64,000 nt of DNA from Hypericum androsaemum (Eukaryota > Streptophyta > Magnoliopsida > Malpighiales > Hypericaceae): NCBI GenBank assembly GCA_963995505.1, contig OZ023196.1:11529106-11593105 (forward strand), written 5' to 3'. The notes beneath the pieces were generated by a model. The model searched no databases. It had not been told where the DNA came from and worked only from the letters and a program-made list of their open reading frames with translations. Both the position numbers and the translations under genes were made by a program. Shown here in pieces: positions 21,737-32,840 of the stretch (the stretch's first letter is position 1; every line of letters starts with the position of its first letter).

Positions 21737-22784
21737 GGACAAATTTTTGCTAGGTCTCTGAGGTTTGACTAAAATTTTAATTTAGTCCCTAGAAAATTGA
21801 AACTTCGATTCCCATACTTGATTTTATTGAACTCACAGGTCCCTTTCAGTTCCACCGCGAATGTCCTCAGTCAATTTTTTATTTTTTAATTACAAAAATG
21901 ATTGTTATACCCATACATTTAAATATAAAAAATCAAAAAAAAATATATGCATCTCTCCACTCTTCACCTTTTCCGGTGAAAGGGGCACCCTCCGGTCATC
22001 TTCTCCGACAATCCAAATATCTCCGGCGATAAAAAATCGATGATCAACTCAAAAGCTTATAGATTTTGTCTTCTACTCGTGTGGCTTCAATCTAAAATCA
22101 CAAAATATAATCTAACAAAAACCCGCTCTAATCAACCTCGTTGGAATGGAAATAGGGTGTCCACCTCGTCGCAATCGAGAAAGGGGGCACATCTCCGACC
22201 CGCTCCAACTCCCTATTCCTCTTCGTCCTCACGTCGGCGCCCTCCAGCAGAAGGAACACCAGCTCTGGAAGGTCCTTGAAGTAGCCTACAGACGGAACAA
22301 CATCTAAGAATTGTCTCTGTCGTCTAGACCCACAGGTTGCTCTTCGAGTCCCACGCCACAGCCGATATGAAGCTTACCGAGCGGTGGAAAATCACTATAG
22401 ACTATTGTCCCTCGTCTCGAGCTCCCTTACCAAGCGCGTCCTTTGTCGTCTTCTTGAAGTACCAGCAGATAGAACCACAGCTCGAGGATTGTCTCTGCTG
22501 TCTAGACCCACAGGCTGCTCTGTGAGTCCCTTACCAACCGTGTAGCCCCACCTCGACAGAGGAAGAGGGAGAGGAAAAGGGAGCGGGAGCGGGAGCGGCA
22601 GAGAAGAGACGGTTAGTTTTTTATTTATTTATTGTAATTATCATTTTCAAAATAAATTGAATGATGACGTCAACGAGTGACCTGAGAATTGAGTAAAATC
22701 AAACTAAGAGAAGTTTCGATTTCAGAATAATATAGACTAAATTCAAATTTTAGTCAAACACTAAGAACCTAAAGACAATTTTCC
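21737..22784. mobile_element. Long-TIR (Mutator-like) non-autonomous element
   Basis: The left arm GGACAAATTTTTGCTAGGTC ... AAAATTGAAACTTCGATTCC ... AACTCACAGGTCCC is matched in inverted orientation by the right arm ending AAGAACCTAAAGACAATTTTCC. The arms are about 150-200 bp. The core (22040-22610) is GC-richer and contains an internal ~36-bp duplication (ATTGTCTCTG...GTCTAGACCCACAGG at about 22306 and 22487). This could be a captured gene fragment that I cannot identify. Confidence 0.6.
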
Positions 22785-23006
22785 AATTAAAATAAATAAA
22801 TTAATATCTTTTTGGTTGATCTATTACCCAAGAATAGAACTGGTCGTATTACTTCTGAAAACAGCGATAGAAATAGCATATATTTTTATGAGAAAAGTTC
22901 ACCTTTGTACTATGGTTTTTGAGATATGATCTTGTACTTAAAAAATAATTATTTTGTAAAATACAGTTTAGTTGACTAAGATATAGAGGCTCGGGAAATT
23001 AACTTA

Positions 23007-23876
23007 GGTTGCGTTTGATATCTCTTCTGGACAGTACTAGAGATGTAGGACATGACACTATTAGACAAACTCTTTTATTCTATTTAGTGTTTGGTAATTT
23101 CAGTACAAAATTTACCGAAATTTTGTTATAGACAAAACTGCCTCTCGTGATATACATTAGTCCAAATAAAATTCGATCGTCATAACTATGTTGAAAAATC
23201 TTTGCACAGACGAATCTGTAGTCATTTGCCTCTGGGATTCAAAGAAATTCCTATCTTTTCCCCTTTACCTTCTTTGGTTATACCAAGCACATAGCGGATC
23301 CCTCACTTGCACTAATTTTGACTTAAATTCCGGTTAGTCGGGGACAAAGAAGCAATACAATTAGGGATAGAGTCGATGATGACATTCAATTTGTTAACAG
23401 TTGTGTCTTTGTACCATCAAAACCAATCCATCATTGCGACGGAAGAGAGAGGCAAAAAGGGGGAAGAACACCTTCCAAAAAATGGGGGGAAGAACCCTAG
23501 AATGAGATTTTCTCACCTTTACAATCGGCAAGTTGATTTAGAAAATTGATACATGCATAAAATTTAGAAATTAAATTTGCAACTAGACTCACGTCTGTTT
23601 GATTTTTTGATGTAGAGGTGTTAAGAACCCTAGCCAGTTGTTAAATGGCGTACAGAGATGAAATAAATATAAAAAGTAAAGCTAATATGATAAAAAGAAG
23701 AACTTGATTCTTATCCAAGGACTAAAATTTTCGGCCCATGAATTTAAGAGGGACAGAAATTTGGGATAAAATTTGGATAACTTTTTATTTTATCCAAAAT
23801 ATTTGTTATACCAAACATGAGCTTGGAAAAAAAATGATTGTTCAAACTTATCCTATACTTCGTAACAAACGCAGCC
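23007..23876. mobile_element. Harbinger/Tourist-like MITE with TTA target duplication
   Basis: 870 bp bounded by GGTTGCGTTTG and CAAACGCAGCC inverted ends, with TTA on both sides (23004-23006 and 23877-23879). A 3-bp TTA duplication is typical of PIF/Harbinger MITEs. It contains no transposase frame. Removing it rejoins the left arm of the outer element. Confidence 0.7.
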
Positions 23877-24142
23877 TTAGACTTCCTCGATTCTGAACCT
23901 CAAAACGAAAATGACCCCATTTTGAGACTATCATGACCCGCTAACCCGAGTTTTTTAACCCGTCGGCGATGAGTTTCGGTGCAAATTTTGAAAATTCTCA
24001 AATACTTTATCCTTTCTCTCTCTGACCCACTTTGGTCTTCTTCCTCGGTTGACTTGAACCATCTCTTGATAACCACAGTACTTAAAAGCCACCATACCAC
24101 CACACTATAGTACTTTTTGTAGTGAAAAGAAAACACTACTAT

Positions 24143-25715
24143 TGCGGAGAAAGTGGGTACAAGAACGTCAAGACTACCCGAGACGGATCCGGAGTGGTCG
24201 TCCCAAGGTCGGCCTAACGGATAGGGTGAAAAAAGAGTGAACCTTAGACGTTCAATCTAAGGGAGAGGGAGAAAAAAGAACTACGGGCTACGAGCTAAGC
24301 TAAGATAAACAGTAAAGATAGTTGTTGTTTGATGTGTTGGTGATATCCGTTCTCTCGCCCGAGCCCTCCTTATATAGAGTGCCTTGACCTAGCCTCCGCG
24401 CCTTCACAATAGGAAATCCTAAACCGCCTCCAAGACCTTCGGCTCCAAGTCTCAATCCCGAGAGATCCGCTTCAAATTATTTGTTCCTAACATGACGGAA
24501 TCCTCTCGGCTCAATACAAGCCGTCTTCCTTAAATGAGCAAATCCCATCCTCGGATAGGAAATTTTCAAAACGTGACTACCAAGCGATCGCGGCCTAAAG
24601 AGAAACTTACCAAGTCTTGCCAAATATTGAGAATCACGGCTCAAGTTAGGAAACTATAGACCGTTTTGACCTTCTCGAACCTCCCATGCAAAATCTTGAC
24701 TCAAGTCCGTCATCGCCCGAGACGGACATCTCGTCAGGCCCAAAGTGAATCTCAAAATGGGCTTAAGCTAACGGCCTCCTCAACCAAAGTGGATCTATTC
24801 CCGGAATTGCCTTCCCGCCTATGAAGGTCAAATGAGCTTTCCGCTCAGGTCCAAGTTGGCTTCTCACCTTCGACTTCTCGCCTTAGGCTCCTCGCTCGTC
24901 TTCTCGCCTTAGGCTTCCGGCCTTAAGTTTCTCGCCCGACTTTCCGCTTTAGGCTTCTCGCTCGGCCTCTCGCCGTAGGCCTCTCACTCGGCCTTTCGCC
25001 ACTCGGCCTCTCGCTCGGCGTTTCGCCACTCGACCTCTTGCCGTAGGCCTCTCACTCGGCTCCTCGCTCGTGCCTCCTACCGGCCTCTCGCCTATTTGAG
25101 TCGGACGAGTTTGTCGATACGACTCGGCCATGTGAGAAGAGCCCTCGCTCGGTCTCGCCTATGCGGGCGAGAGGGGCCTCTCGCCCGGGCTCCCCGTGAG
25201 CGCACGGTCTCGCCTATGCGGGCGAGAGGGGCCTCTCGCCCGGGCTCCCCGTGAGCGCACGGTCTCGCCTACGCGGGCGAGAGGCCCTCTCGCCTGGGCT
25301 CCCCGTGAGCGCACGGTCTCGCCTACGCAGGCGAGAGAGGCCTCTCGCCCGGGCTCCCCGTGAGCGCACGATCTCGCCTATGCGGGCGAGAGGGGCCTCT
25401 CGCCCGGGCTCCCTGTGAGCGCACGGTCTCGCCTACGCGGGCGAGAGGGGCCTCTCGCCCGGGCTCCTCGTGAGCGCTCGGTCTCGCCTACGCAGGCGAG
25501 AGGGGCCTCTCGCCTGGGCTCCCAGTGAGCGCTCGGCCTCGCCTACGCGGGCGAGAGGGGCCTCTCGTCCGGGCTCCCCGTGAGCGCTCGGTCTCGCCTA
25601 CGCGGGCGAGAGGGGCCTCTTGCCCGGGCTCCCCGTTCCGATGAGCTCGAGCCGATTCCCGTACATCCAGAGATAGACCGTCATCACTCCGAGACATTGA
25701 TTTTGTGCTCCAACA
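24143..25715 (-). mobile_element. Probable solo LTR (~1.57 kb) carrying a minisatellite
   Basis: Bounded by TGCGGAGAAAGTGG and TTTTGTGCTCCAACA (TG...CA), with flanks ACTAT (24138-24142) and ACTAC (25716-25720), 4 of 5 matching. On the minus strand a TATA box (CTCTATATAAGGAGG, about 24370-24380) sits near the 3' end, as expected for U3 then R. No internal domain or partner LTR is present. The boundaries rest on these features alone. Confidence 0.5.
25151..25637. repeat. Minisatellite, 9 copies of a 55-bp GC-rich unit
   Basis: Units start at 25151, 25206, 25261, 25315 (preceding unit one base short), 25370, 25425, 25480, 25535 and 25590. Each contains GGTCTCGCCTACGCGGGC, a near-palindrome (GGGCGAGAGG, two bases, CCTCTCGCCC) and GGCTCCCCGTGAGCGC. 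Upstream, 24830-25140 holds degenerate variants of the same words (CTCGCCTTAGGC, TCTCGCTCGGCC). CpG density is far above the surroundings. Confidence 0.95.
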
Positions 25716-26452
25716 ACTACCAATTGAAAGCCACCTTTGTCTATCTGGTTAAAACTCCATTTCACTTACAAGATTTTAAATAGCAAATTACCGTCACGTC
25801 CCTAGTATTTGGTCATCCTACCTCTCGCGTCCCTGAATTTTGAAAAATCATTTTGCAATCCCCATGTTTAGTTTTATTACACTCTCGGATCCCCGTCGCC
25901 GGAATATGCCATTTTTTCCTGCGAACCACCACTTGAAAAGTCTAAAATGCCAATCCCATTTAAAAAATAAAAAATTACCTTTTCTTCTCCCCTTATCTTC
26001 TTCCTCTCACTCATCTTCTTCTTCCTAACTTTAACCAAAACTAAAAATCAAATTCAAATCCAAAATTTTTAGTAAGAATCAAGATCAATTAGAGACAGAA
26101 ATTTGAGCCTCGAAAATTATGGAAAAACAGGGAGAAACTAAAATGAAGCATTCAAATAAGAACAAGAGGAAAGGGGGGAGAAAGTAACCACCGGAAGAGG
26201 AGATACTTTTATCAGATCAACATAAAAATTAGGGTTTTATGGGCAAGAAAAAGAAGAAGAACTCTATCGCAACCACCTCCACTACCAATTAAATAGGAAA
26301 AAAAACCCACAAATGTTGTTCACTTATGGGCAGTTCTAATCCTCATTGTTTACTTGCTTGTGATGACAAATTTTGCTTTTTTTAGAACTCTCTTGTACCC
26401 TTTTTTTTTGGGGCGACGAACATTATTGGGGTTGATTCATTTTATAACCAAG

Positions 26453-27040
26453 TGTGATACTCGCAAATGATATATACTGTCTGAAATAGTTAAGTGGTTT
26501 AATTTGACTATCTATATCAACAAGGTACACATTCTTTTCTGGCACACATCCTGAGAGAACTCTAAGGTAAAACGTGTTTGGGTAGGAGTAGGATCGGGAT
26601 GGTTGACCTCCTGGGAAGTTTTCAGGATGCGTGTGAGTGAGGACAAAATACGCTGGAAAAGACCTATGTTAGTCTGTGGAGACAGTCGGTCGAATCACGG
26701 GGCATTACATTTGGTATCAGAGCAAAAATGATTTTGAGATTGTTCTGTGTTTTGTCTGGCGCGACGAGGACGTCGCGTATTTAAGGAGGGGTGAATGTGA
26801 TACCCGCAAATGATATGTACTATCTGAAATAGTTATGTGGTTTGATTTGACTATCCATATCAACAAGGTGCACCTTCTTTTTCGGCACACATCCTGAGAG
26901 AACTCCAAAGTTAAATGTGTTTGGCCGGGAGTAGGATCAGGATGGGTGACCTCCTAGGAAGTTTTTGGGATGCGTGTGAGGACAAAATATGCTGAAAAAG
27001 ACCAGTGTCGAGACAGTCAGTCGAATCACGGGGCGTTATA
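26453..27040 (+). mobile_element. Complete Cassandra TRIM retrotransposon with 5S rRNA-derived LTRs
   Basis: Two LTRs (26453-26709, 257 bp; 26796-27040, 245 bp) flank only about 86 bp. That core has a tRNA-iMet primer binding site (TGGTATCAGAGC, 26712-26723) and a polypurine tract (AAGGAGGGGTGAA) just before the 3' LTR. The LTRs contain a block resembling plant 5S rRNA: AGAGAACTCCAAAGTTAA, GTAGGATCAGGATGGGTGAC, CTCCTAGGAAGT, GGGATGCGTGTGAG. This is the defining feature of Cassandra, whose LTRs carry a Pol III-type internal promoter. It has no coding capacity and depends on other elements. The target duplication CCAAG lies at 26448-26452; its right-hand copy reads CCATG here but is intact at 27557-27561 after a later duplication. 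Confidence 0.93.
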
Positions 27041-28035
27041 CCATGTGTTGTTGAGAAAGGTTAGAATGGTTGTTTAAAGAAAGCAGTGGAGGTTTGAGAA
27101 CTCCAACTCTTCTTGCTTGACTTAAAGCATTTTCCCATGAATCTTTTCATAACTTGACCGACCCGAAAAGCTACTTTCACGTTTGAGTTAGGGTTCGAAT
27201 TAGAGTTTTCAAAATTAGGAGTTTTCAAATTTTGATTCTCTAATTAGTTTTGACTTTTATTAAGAAGGTTTGAGTATTTTTTTGGTCGAGCAAAATTTAG
27301 TAGGGTTGGCTTAAATCCCGGGGCTCTAGACGTCATTGGAATTTGTTCCCCTCCCAAGAAAAGTTTTGTCATTTTTGCAAGAGTGAGAATTGACCCATCG
27401 ACCCCTCAAAAATGAGGCAGAATTAGTTTTAACTTTTAGTAAGAAGGTTTGAGTTTGAGTTTTAATTTTTGATTTTTGATTTTTTAAAAAGTAGGAGGAA
27501 GAAGATGAAGTGAGAGAAGAAGAAGGTGAAGGGAGAAGGAAACATGGGGCGTTACACCAAGTGTGGTTGAAAAAGGTTAGAATGGTTGTTTAAAGAAGGT
27601 AGCGGAGAGTTGAGAACTCCAACTCTTCTTCCTTGACTTGAAGCATTTTCCCAGGGATCTTTTCATAACTTGACCGACCCGAGAAGCTAGTTTCACGTTT
27701 GAGTTAGGGTCGAATTAGAGTTTTCAAATTTTGATTCTCTAATTAGTTTTGACTTTTATTAAGAAGGTTTGGGTATTTTTTTGGTCGAGCAAAATTTAGT
27801 AGGGTTGGCCTAAATCTCGGGGCTCTAGACGTCATTGGGATTTGTTCCCCTCCCAAGAAAAGTTTTGCCATTTCTGCAAGAGTAAGAATTGACCCACCGA
27901 CCCCTCGAAAATGAGGCAGAATTAGTTTTGACTTTTGGTAAGAAGGTTTGAGTTTGAGTTTTGATTTTTGATTTTTTGAAAAGTCAGAGGAAGAAGATGA
28001 AGTGAGACAAGAAGAAGGTGAAGGGAGAAGGAAAT
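27030..28035. repeat. ~0.5-kb tandem duplication starting in the Cassandra LTR end
   Basis: 27030-27543 and 27546-28035 are near-identical direct copies. Both begin with the last 11 bases of the Cassandra LTR (GGGGCGTTATA / GGGGCGTTACA), run through GGTTAGAATGGTTGTTTAAA and GGGCTCTAGACGTCATTGG, and end at GGGAGAAGGAAA. The duplication therefore postdates the Cassandra insertion. Confidence 0.88.
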
Positions 28036-28983
28036 GTGGCTTTTTGTTTTTTGAAGTTGGAGGGACATTTTGTTATTTTTAAGTGGGGGTTCGCCAAAAA
28101 AAAGGACAAATTCTGGCGATAGGGACCCGAGAGTAAAATAAAACCAAAAATGGGGGATGGCAAAATAATTTTTCAAAACCCAGGGACGGGAGATGTAGGG
28201 TGACCAAATACTAAGGATTTGAGAGTAATTTGCCCTTTTTAAAAGGTAAATTTATAGACCTATGTCAAATCATCTACTTCTTGTGCCGTTGTGTCAAATA
28301 TATTTTGACATTTTACGTGCAAGTTGGTGAGTGTTTAATTAATTTACGAGTGATCTTCATAAAAAGAGCGCAAATGCAAGGGAACCCATCTCGGGTTTCA
28401 AGTAGGGTGGAGGCGAGGAAGGAGGAGGAAGGGGAATTATGGGAAATAATTGCAGGATGTTCCAGACATCGACTTCAGACTCGCCGGTGGTGCGAAGAGT
28501 CGGGGTTAGTTGCTGGCGATACAGCACTGGTGCCACCACGAGGGCAGGGTTGGGCTGGGCCTAGGGTTTTGGCCAGGGCGACAGGAAAGGGAGGAGGGTC
28601 CGTCGTTAAAGTGGTGATGATGGTCAGGGCGGCTGGGTCGAAACTCGGCTTGGTTCTTTTCCTTTTGGGGTTGAGAATGATGAAATCTAAGGTTGAGAAT
28701 TGAGACCAGTTAAGCAAGAGGATTGAGATTTTTAGGTAAATAAAAGGGTTTTGAAAAATATAAAGAAAAAGTTGTCGATGCGATAAAAAATCTAAGCTGG
28801 CGTGACACATTAGCCTCAAAATGGTGTCGTTTTGAGGCTCGGAGTCGAGAGAGCCTCGGATAGCTCTCCCCGAGCCTTTATGTGCTTAGTCAACGAAATC
28901 ACAAGGTAACAAATAATAATTTTTGAAGTACAAGATCATATCTCAAAATTGACCAAATCGCATGGTACAAAAGGAAACTTTTT

Positions 28984-30129
28984 CCTTCTTAAAACGCTTG
29001 TTCAATGCTTCCACTTTTTCTTTTGACCAACTATGTCACGTGGTACACGCCTAGGTAGAGATGACCTTCTAGAAATTCGTCTCCACTTTTTATTTTGACC
29101 AATAGTGACATGTGACACGCACCTAGATAGAGACGACCGCCTCTACTTTTTTCCTTAAAATAATCTATTTTGGTCAATGTTCTAAATTTCTAGCCAAATC
29201 GTGTTTTTTTAAAATTTTTTACTCATTAAGGAAAACATTCCCTTTATGATTCTTGTGGCTCTATAAATTTTTTGTTTAGTAAACAAATGATCAAACATAT
29301 AACAACAAAAGAGAATAATAATAAGGAAGAGATTAGATTTAAACAAATAGAGAGAGAAAAGCGACATGTTAAGAGGGACAAAACTGTAGGGAAGTGACGC
29401 TAGTAATAAAGGACAATAGCCAACCCAAGCACAATTGAGCAGTCTCAACTCCAACACCATGTTGAAGCTTTAATGGACAAGGGTAAGGAGGTGATGAACA
29501 TTTCACCTCTATGACCAACCCTTGTGAAATTTTTCTCCTCCCTCCTCCTCCGCCCTTATTTTCGAGCTCAGGATCGACTCCAATTTCAATCATATCTTTA
29601 AAAGGGTTATGATGCCAATTCACGTGGATGACCCTAAACCCCAAGAGTTTTTATAAGGGAATCTTCTCCTCCTCCTCCTCCTCCTCCTAAATCCTCGTCA
29701 AAGAAAAAAGAGACGGTTGTGAAATGAAGGGGTGACATCCTTTGAAGAGGATCTAGGAGAAGACAAAGAAGATTCCATTATAATAACCTTAGGGGGTCGA
29801 GGGTCATCCATATGAATTGACTGTGATACCCTTTTGAAAATCGATTGAAATCAAAATCGATCATAAACGCGTAGGTGGAGGAGTATGAAGGAGGAGGAGA
29901 TCCTCATAAAGGGTTGGTACTATAGGTGAAATGTTCATCCACCTCTTTCCCCTCGTCCCTTAAAGCATCATCTATGGTGTAGGTGTTGACGTTAAGTCTC
30001 TTCTAAATTGATTCACCAACTTTGATATTCTTTCTTTTTCTGGCCATAAAATATCTTATTATGTCCATTCAATTTCTTATAAACAAAAATATATGTTTAT
30101 ATACATATATAATTAATATAGGAAAAAGG
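28984..30129. other. Intergenic, with a foldback repeat
   Basis: No gene recognised. 29583-29634 and 29811-29851 are inverted copies (arm words AAAGGGTTATGATGCCAATTC and GAATTGACTGTGATACCCTTT). A second inverted pair lies outside them (29652-29676 with 29895-29925, CTCC-rich against GGAGGA-rich). This looks like a small foldback element or a hairpin-forming relic. Confidence 0.5.
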
Positions 30130-30530
30130 TGGAATCCTCGGAGTCGCGGATGAGAGCCGGATTAGTGGGTTTGCTAGTTTCCTTGGCAATTGCACGAATG
30201 TTGCGGTTGAAATGCGGGCGGCGTTTCACGGCTTGTTCTTGGCGTGGAACTTGGGACTCTAGCCTGGTACCCTCGGCGCTCCGAGCAACTGCCTCGGCCA
30301 ATCAACATCCCCCGCCCCCCATAGCTCGTGATTGGGTGGTTAAGGTTAGACACGTGTAGGTGGAGGCAAACTTATGTGCAGATTGGCTTGCTAATTATGG
30401 ATTTATCTATCCGCTAGGAGCACATTTGTTTTGTACGCCGCCTAACGGCTTAAGAAATTTGCTTCTTCGGGACCTTAAGGATGTGGCGTTCCCGAGATCA
30501 GTTGTAACAACTTCATTTGATTAAATAAAT
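30130..30530 (+). pseudogene. RNase H (RVT_3) fragment of a LINE
   Basis: Translation fragments match the C-terminal RNase H-like domain of plant non-LTR retrotransposons. Visible pieces are SGFASFLGNCTNVAVEMRAA then FHGLFLAWNLGL; RDWVVKVRHV; EANLCADWLANYGFIYPLGA; and PPNGLRNLLLRDLKDVAFPR. They lie in order but with a frame change and stops, so the copy is dead. The reverse transcriptase part is absent. A short A-run (ACCCAAAAAAG) follows about 30 bp past the last motif. Confidence 0.8.
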
Positions 30531-31461
30531 TTCTGCTAAGGGCGTCTTTAGCCTCTCCCTCTTGACCCAAAAAAGTTATCTTTGTAACATGTGGTTTGGT
30601 CAATTTTGAGACATGATCATGTACTTCAAAAACGATTATTTGGTATGTTGTGGCTTCGTTGACCAAACACATAGAGACTCGGGGAGCTATATGAGACCCT
30701 CTATACTCTGAGCCTCAAAATGTCGTCGTTTTGAGATTAACGTGGCGCGCCATCTTAGATTTTTTATCCTGTTGACAATGTGAGTTATACATAGTTAAAA
30801 TATCCATTTCAATCCCTCTTTGTTTATATTTTTCAAAATTCACCTCCTCCATCATCTTCTTCCCTATACGTTACCCACCCCTCTTCCAACCTTCAACGTA
30901 ACCCACCTTTATTATTATTTTTAGAAAATCCATAAACCTCCATGTCCTAAAACAATAACACCCCAATCGAAAATCCCGAACTAAAAAAAAGCACAAATTT
31001 CCATTAAAATAAACCCATAAAGCTCGACATGGCGGTAGTCGGCCCTTCAGTCTGCAGGCATCAGGTTGAAGTCGGCGAACCGGAGCGCCCGAGATATTTT
31101 GGGTCCAGCCAGTCACCGATTGGAAGCTTCGGTTCATCCAGAACCTGTTGGATTTGGTTACTTAGTCGGATGATGTTTCTCAAGGTTAGAGCAACTTTTT
31201 CTTGGAAGTGAGATTAACCTGTTCAACTCAATGGTGCTTGGTGGATGTTGATAGTGTTCAATATTATGAAAATGGTACTCTCTTTTTAGACGAGAAGGTT
31301 TCTATTTGGAAAGATGGTTGCTTGCCAATTTTTTTAATATTTGTCCATGGACGGAGAAGAGGAGAGAGAGAGGGGATGAGGCCGAGAGAAGACAAAAAAA
31401 TTTTAGGATTGTTTTTGAAATTTTTATCTAATACATTTCATCACCAAAGGGTTAAAAAAAT

Positions 31462-32840
31462 GGGCAAATTATTCTCACGTCCCTGGACTTTGGTCACCCT
31501 CCCCCTAGGGTCCCTGACTTTTGGAAAAAGAATATCCCGTCAGTTTTGATGATAATAGACTATCGGGTTCTTGGAGCCGGAATATTCCATATTCTCCGGC
31601 GATACCCCACCTAAAAAGACAAAAATATCCCTCTCACTTAAAAAATAAAAAAAACTCTCCTTCTTCATCCCACCCATCCCCATCAAAATCAACCCAGAGA
31701 CAAAAAAATAAATAACAAAAAGATCAAAAATAAATTCACATCTCACCATTATTAACAAGCACCCATCTGTTCCACAACCATATTACCAAAAAGCTTCAAA
31801 CTTTAACCATCATCAACAAAGAAAGAACAAATTACAGAGAATCTAAGAGATTTCCGAGGAAACCATCTGCAGAGAATCTAAGAGATTTCCAAACAAAGTA
31901 CGACACCATCTCGACGCCGTTCCACCCATCGTCGGCAATGTTCCAGGAGCCGATCGGGCAGCTCATGGTGGCTCCGCTTCTTTAGTTCCTCCACGAGACG
32001 AACTCGTCATTTTTGGTCAACCTTTTCCCCTGCAACATGTATCGGTCAAACACCGAGATCCCCCTCGGGTTCGCTCTATTCCAAGGCCACCAGTTCAACT
32101 TCCTCGACGACGTCGTCACGGGAGTGAGGTGTTGGAACCTCTTCGACATGATGTTTGACGCGGTGGTCACCTTGCTGGTGGTTATAGGCCACGAGACCAT
32201 CCTCGTGGTGGTAGCCGAGATTGGGTGGCCGAGCTCGGGGACGCCGATCTGGCGTACATCTACGAGCTCGTGGACGAGAAAACTAGCACCAACGGGGTAG
32301 GGTTCGGGAAGAGGAATTTGGGGATTTTGATTTGAAATTGTCAATTCGTCTTCTTGGCTTCGTCTTAGCGGGATCTCTGCTTCTAGGTTCTACGAATTGA
32401 AATTGAAATTGACGTCTTCTTACTGGGTTCTATGCCAAAAGAAGAGACCATGCTACGACGTCGTAGGGGTGAACTACAGCTTCGTCGGCTTCTGGCATCA
32501 ATTGAAATTGTCAATTGAAAATTCTGATTTGAAATTGTCAATTGTCTTACTGGGTTCTAGTTGGGTTAATTTTAATTGATTTTAGTTCCGGGTTCTTTTA
32601 GTTTGAGCTATAATGGAAAGAAGGGGAGGAAGAAGGTGTAGGGAGAGTAATTTTTTTAAGTAGGAAGGGCATTTTAGTCTTTTCAAGTAGAGGTTCACCG
32701 GAGAATATAGAATATTTCGGTACTAGGGACCCGAGAGTCTATTATCATCATAACTTAGGGACTGAAAAATCATTTTTCAAAATTCAGGGACCCTAGGAGG
32801 AGGGTGACCAAAATTCAGGGACATGAGGGTAATTTGTCCT
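31462..32840. mobile_element. Pack-MULE-like element with long TIRs and 9-bp target duplication
   Basis: Terminal inverted repeats of about 200 bp: left GGGCAAATTATTCTCACGTC, right ending GAGGGTAATTTGTCC. They are flanked by TAAAAAAAT (31453-31461) and TAAAAAATT (32841-32849), 8 of 9 identical, although the A-rich context weakens this. Nine-base duplications and long TIRs indicate the Mutator superfamily. The core carries a fragment of a host-type GH17 gene, as in Pack-MULEs. No transposase is present. Confidence 0.75.
31933..32335 (+). pseudogene. Captured fragment of a glucan endo-1,3-beta-glucosidase (GH17)
   Basis: GH17 enzymes hydrolyse beta-1,3-glucan (callose) in the plant cell wall and apoplast. 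One frame reads FQEPIGQLMVAPLL, an in-frame TAG, then FLHETNSSFLVNLFPCNMYR, SNTEIPLGFALFQ, FDMMFDAVVT and VVVAEIGWPSSG. The last is the GH17 active-site block; family consensus is AETGWPS, with Glu as nucleophile. After it a different frame gives DADLAYIYELVDEKTS, so an internal part of the gene is missing and the frame is broken. It covers roughly the C-terminal half of the catalytic domain and lacks a signal peptide. It lies wholly between the terminal repeats of the surrounding element. It could still give a transcript but not an enzyme. Confidence 0.82.

Larger units (their letters stand above)
25782..28236. mobile_element. Long-TIR (Mutator-like) element hosting Cassandra
   Basis: The left arm (GCAAATTACCGTCACGTCCC ... 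TTTGAAAAATCATTTTGCAA ... CACTCTCGGATCCCCGTCGC) is matched by the inverted right arm (28040-28236), ending GAGTAATTTGCCC. Arms are about 190 bp. The flanks TTTTAAATA and TTTTAAAAG match at 7 of 9. A complete Cassandra and a tandem duplication inflate its length. Confidence 0.65.
22893..28983. mobile_element. Outer TIR element hosting several nested insertions
   Basis: The left end (22893-23003, AAAAGTTCACCTTTGTACTA ... GAGATATGATCTTGTACTT ... GAGGCTCGGGAAATTA, resuming at about 23880 with GAACCTCAAAACGAAAATGA) pairs in inverted orientation with 28800-28983 (CTCAAAATGGTGTCGTTTTG ... CAAGATCATATCTCAAAATT ... TGGTACAAAAGGAAACTTTT). The same arms bound 30569-32996. The interior is interrupted by the Harbinger-like MITE, the solo LTR and another TIR element. 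The pairing is inferred by eye over 6 kb. Confidence 0.5.

Noticed and set aside
25151..25637. CRISPR-like array
   Set aside because: The units are contiguous 55-bp tandem repeats without unique spacers, in a plant nuclear context.
25488..25783. Arg/Gly-rich open frames on both strands across the minisatellite
   Set aside because: They arise from the GC-rich repeat read in different frames; no start context or conserved motif.
28230..28703. 157-codon plus-strand frame
   Set aside because: Its N-terminal part is intergenic-like and the rest is GC-rich TE core; it overlaps the right arm of a TIR element and matches no family I know.
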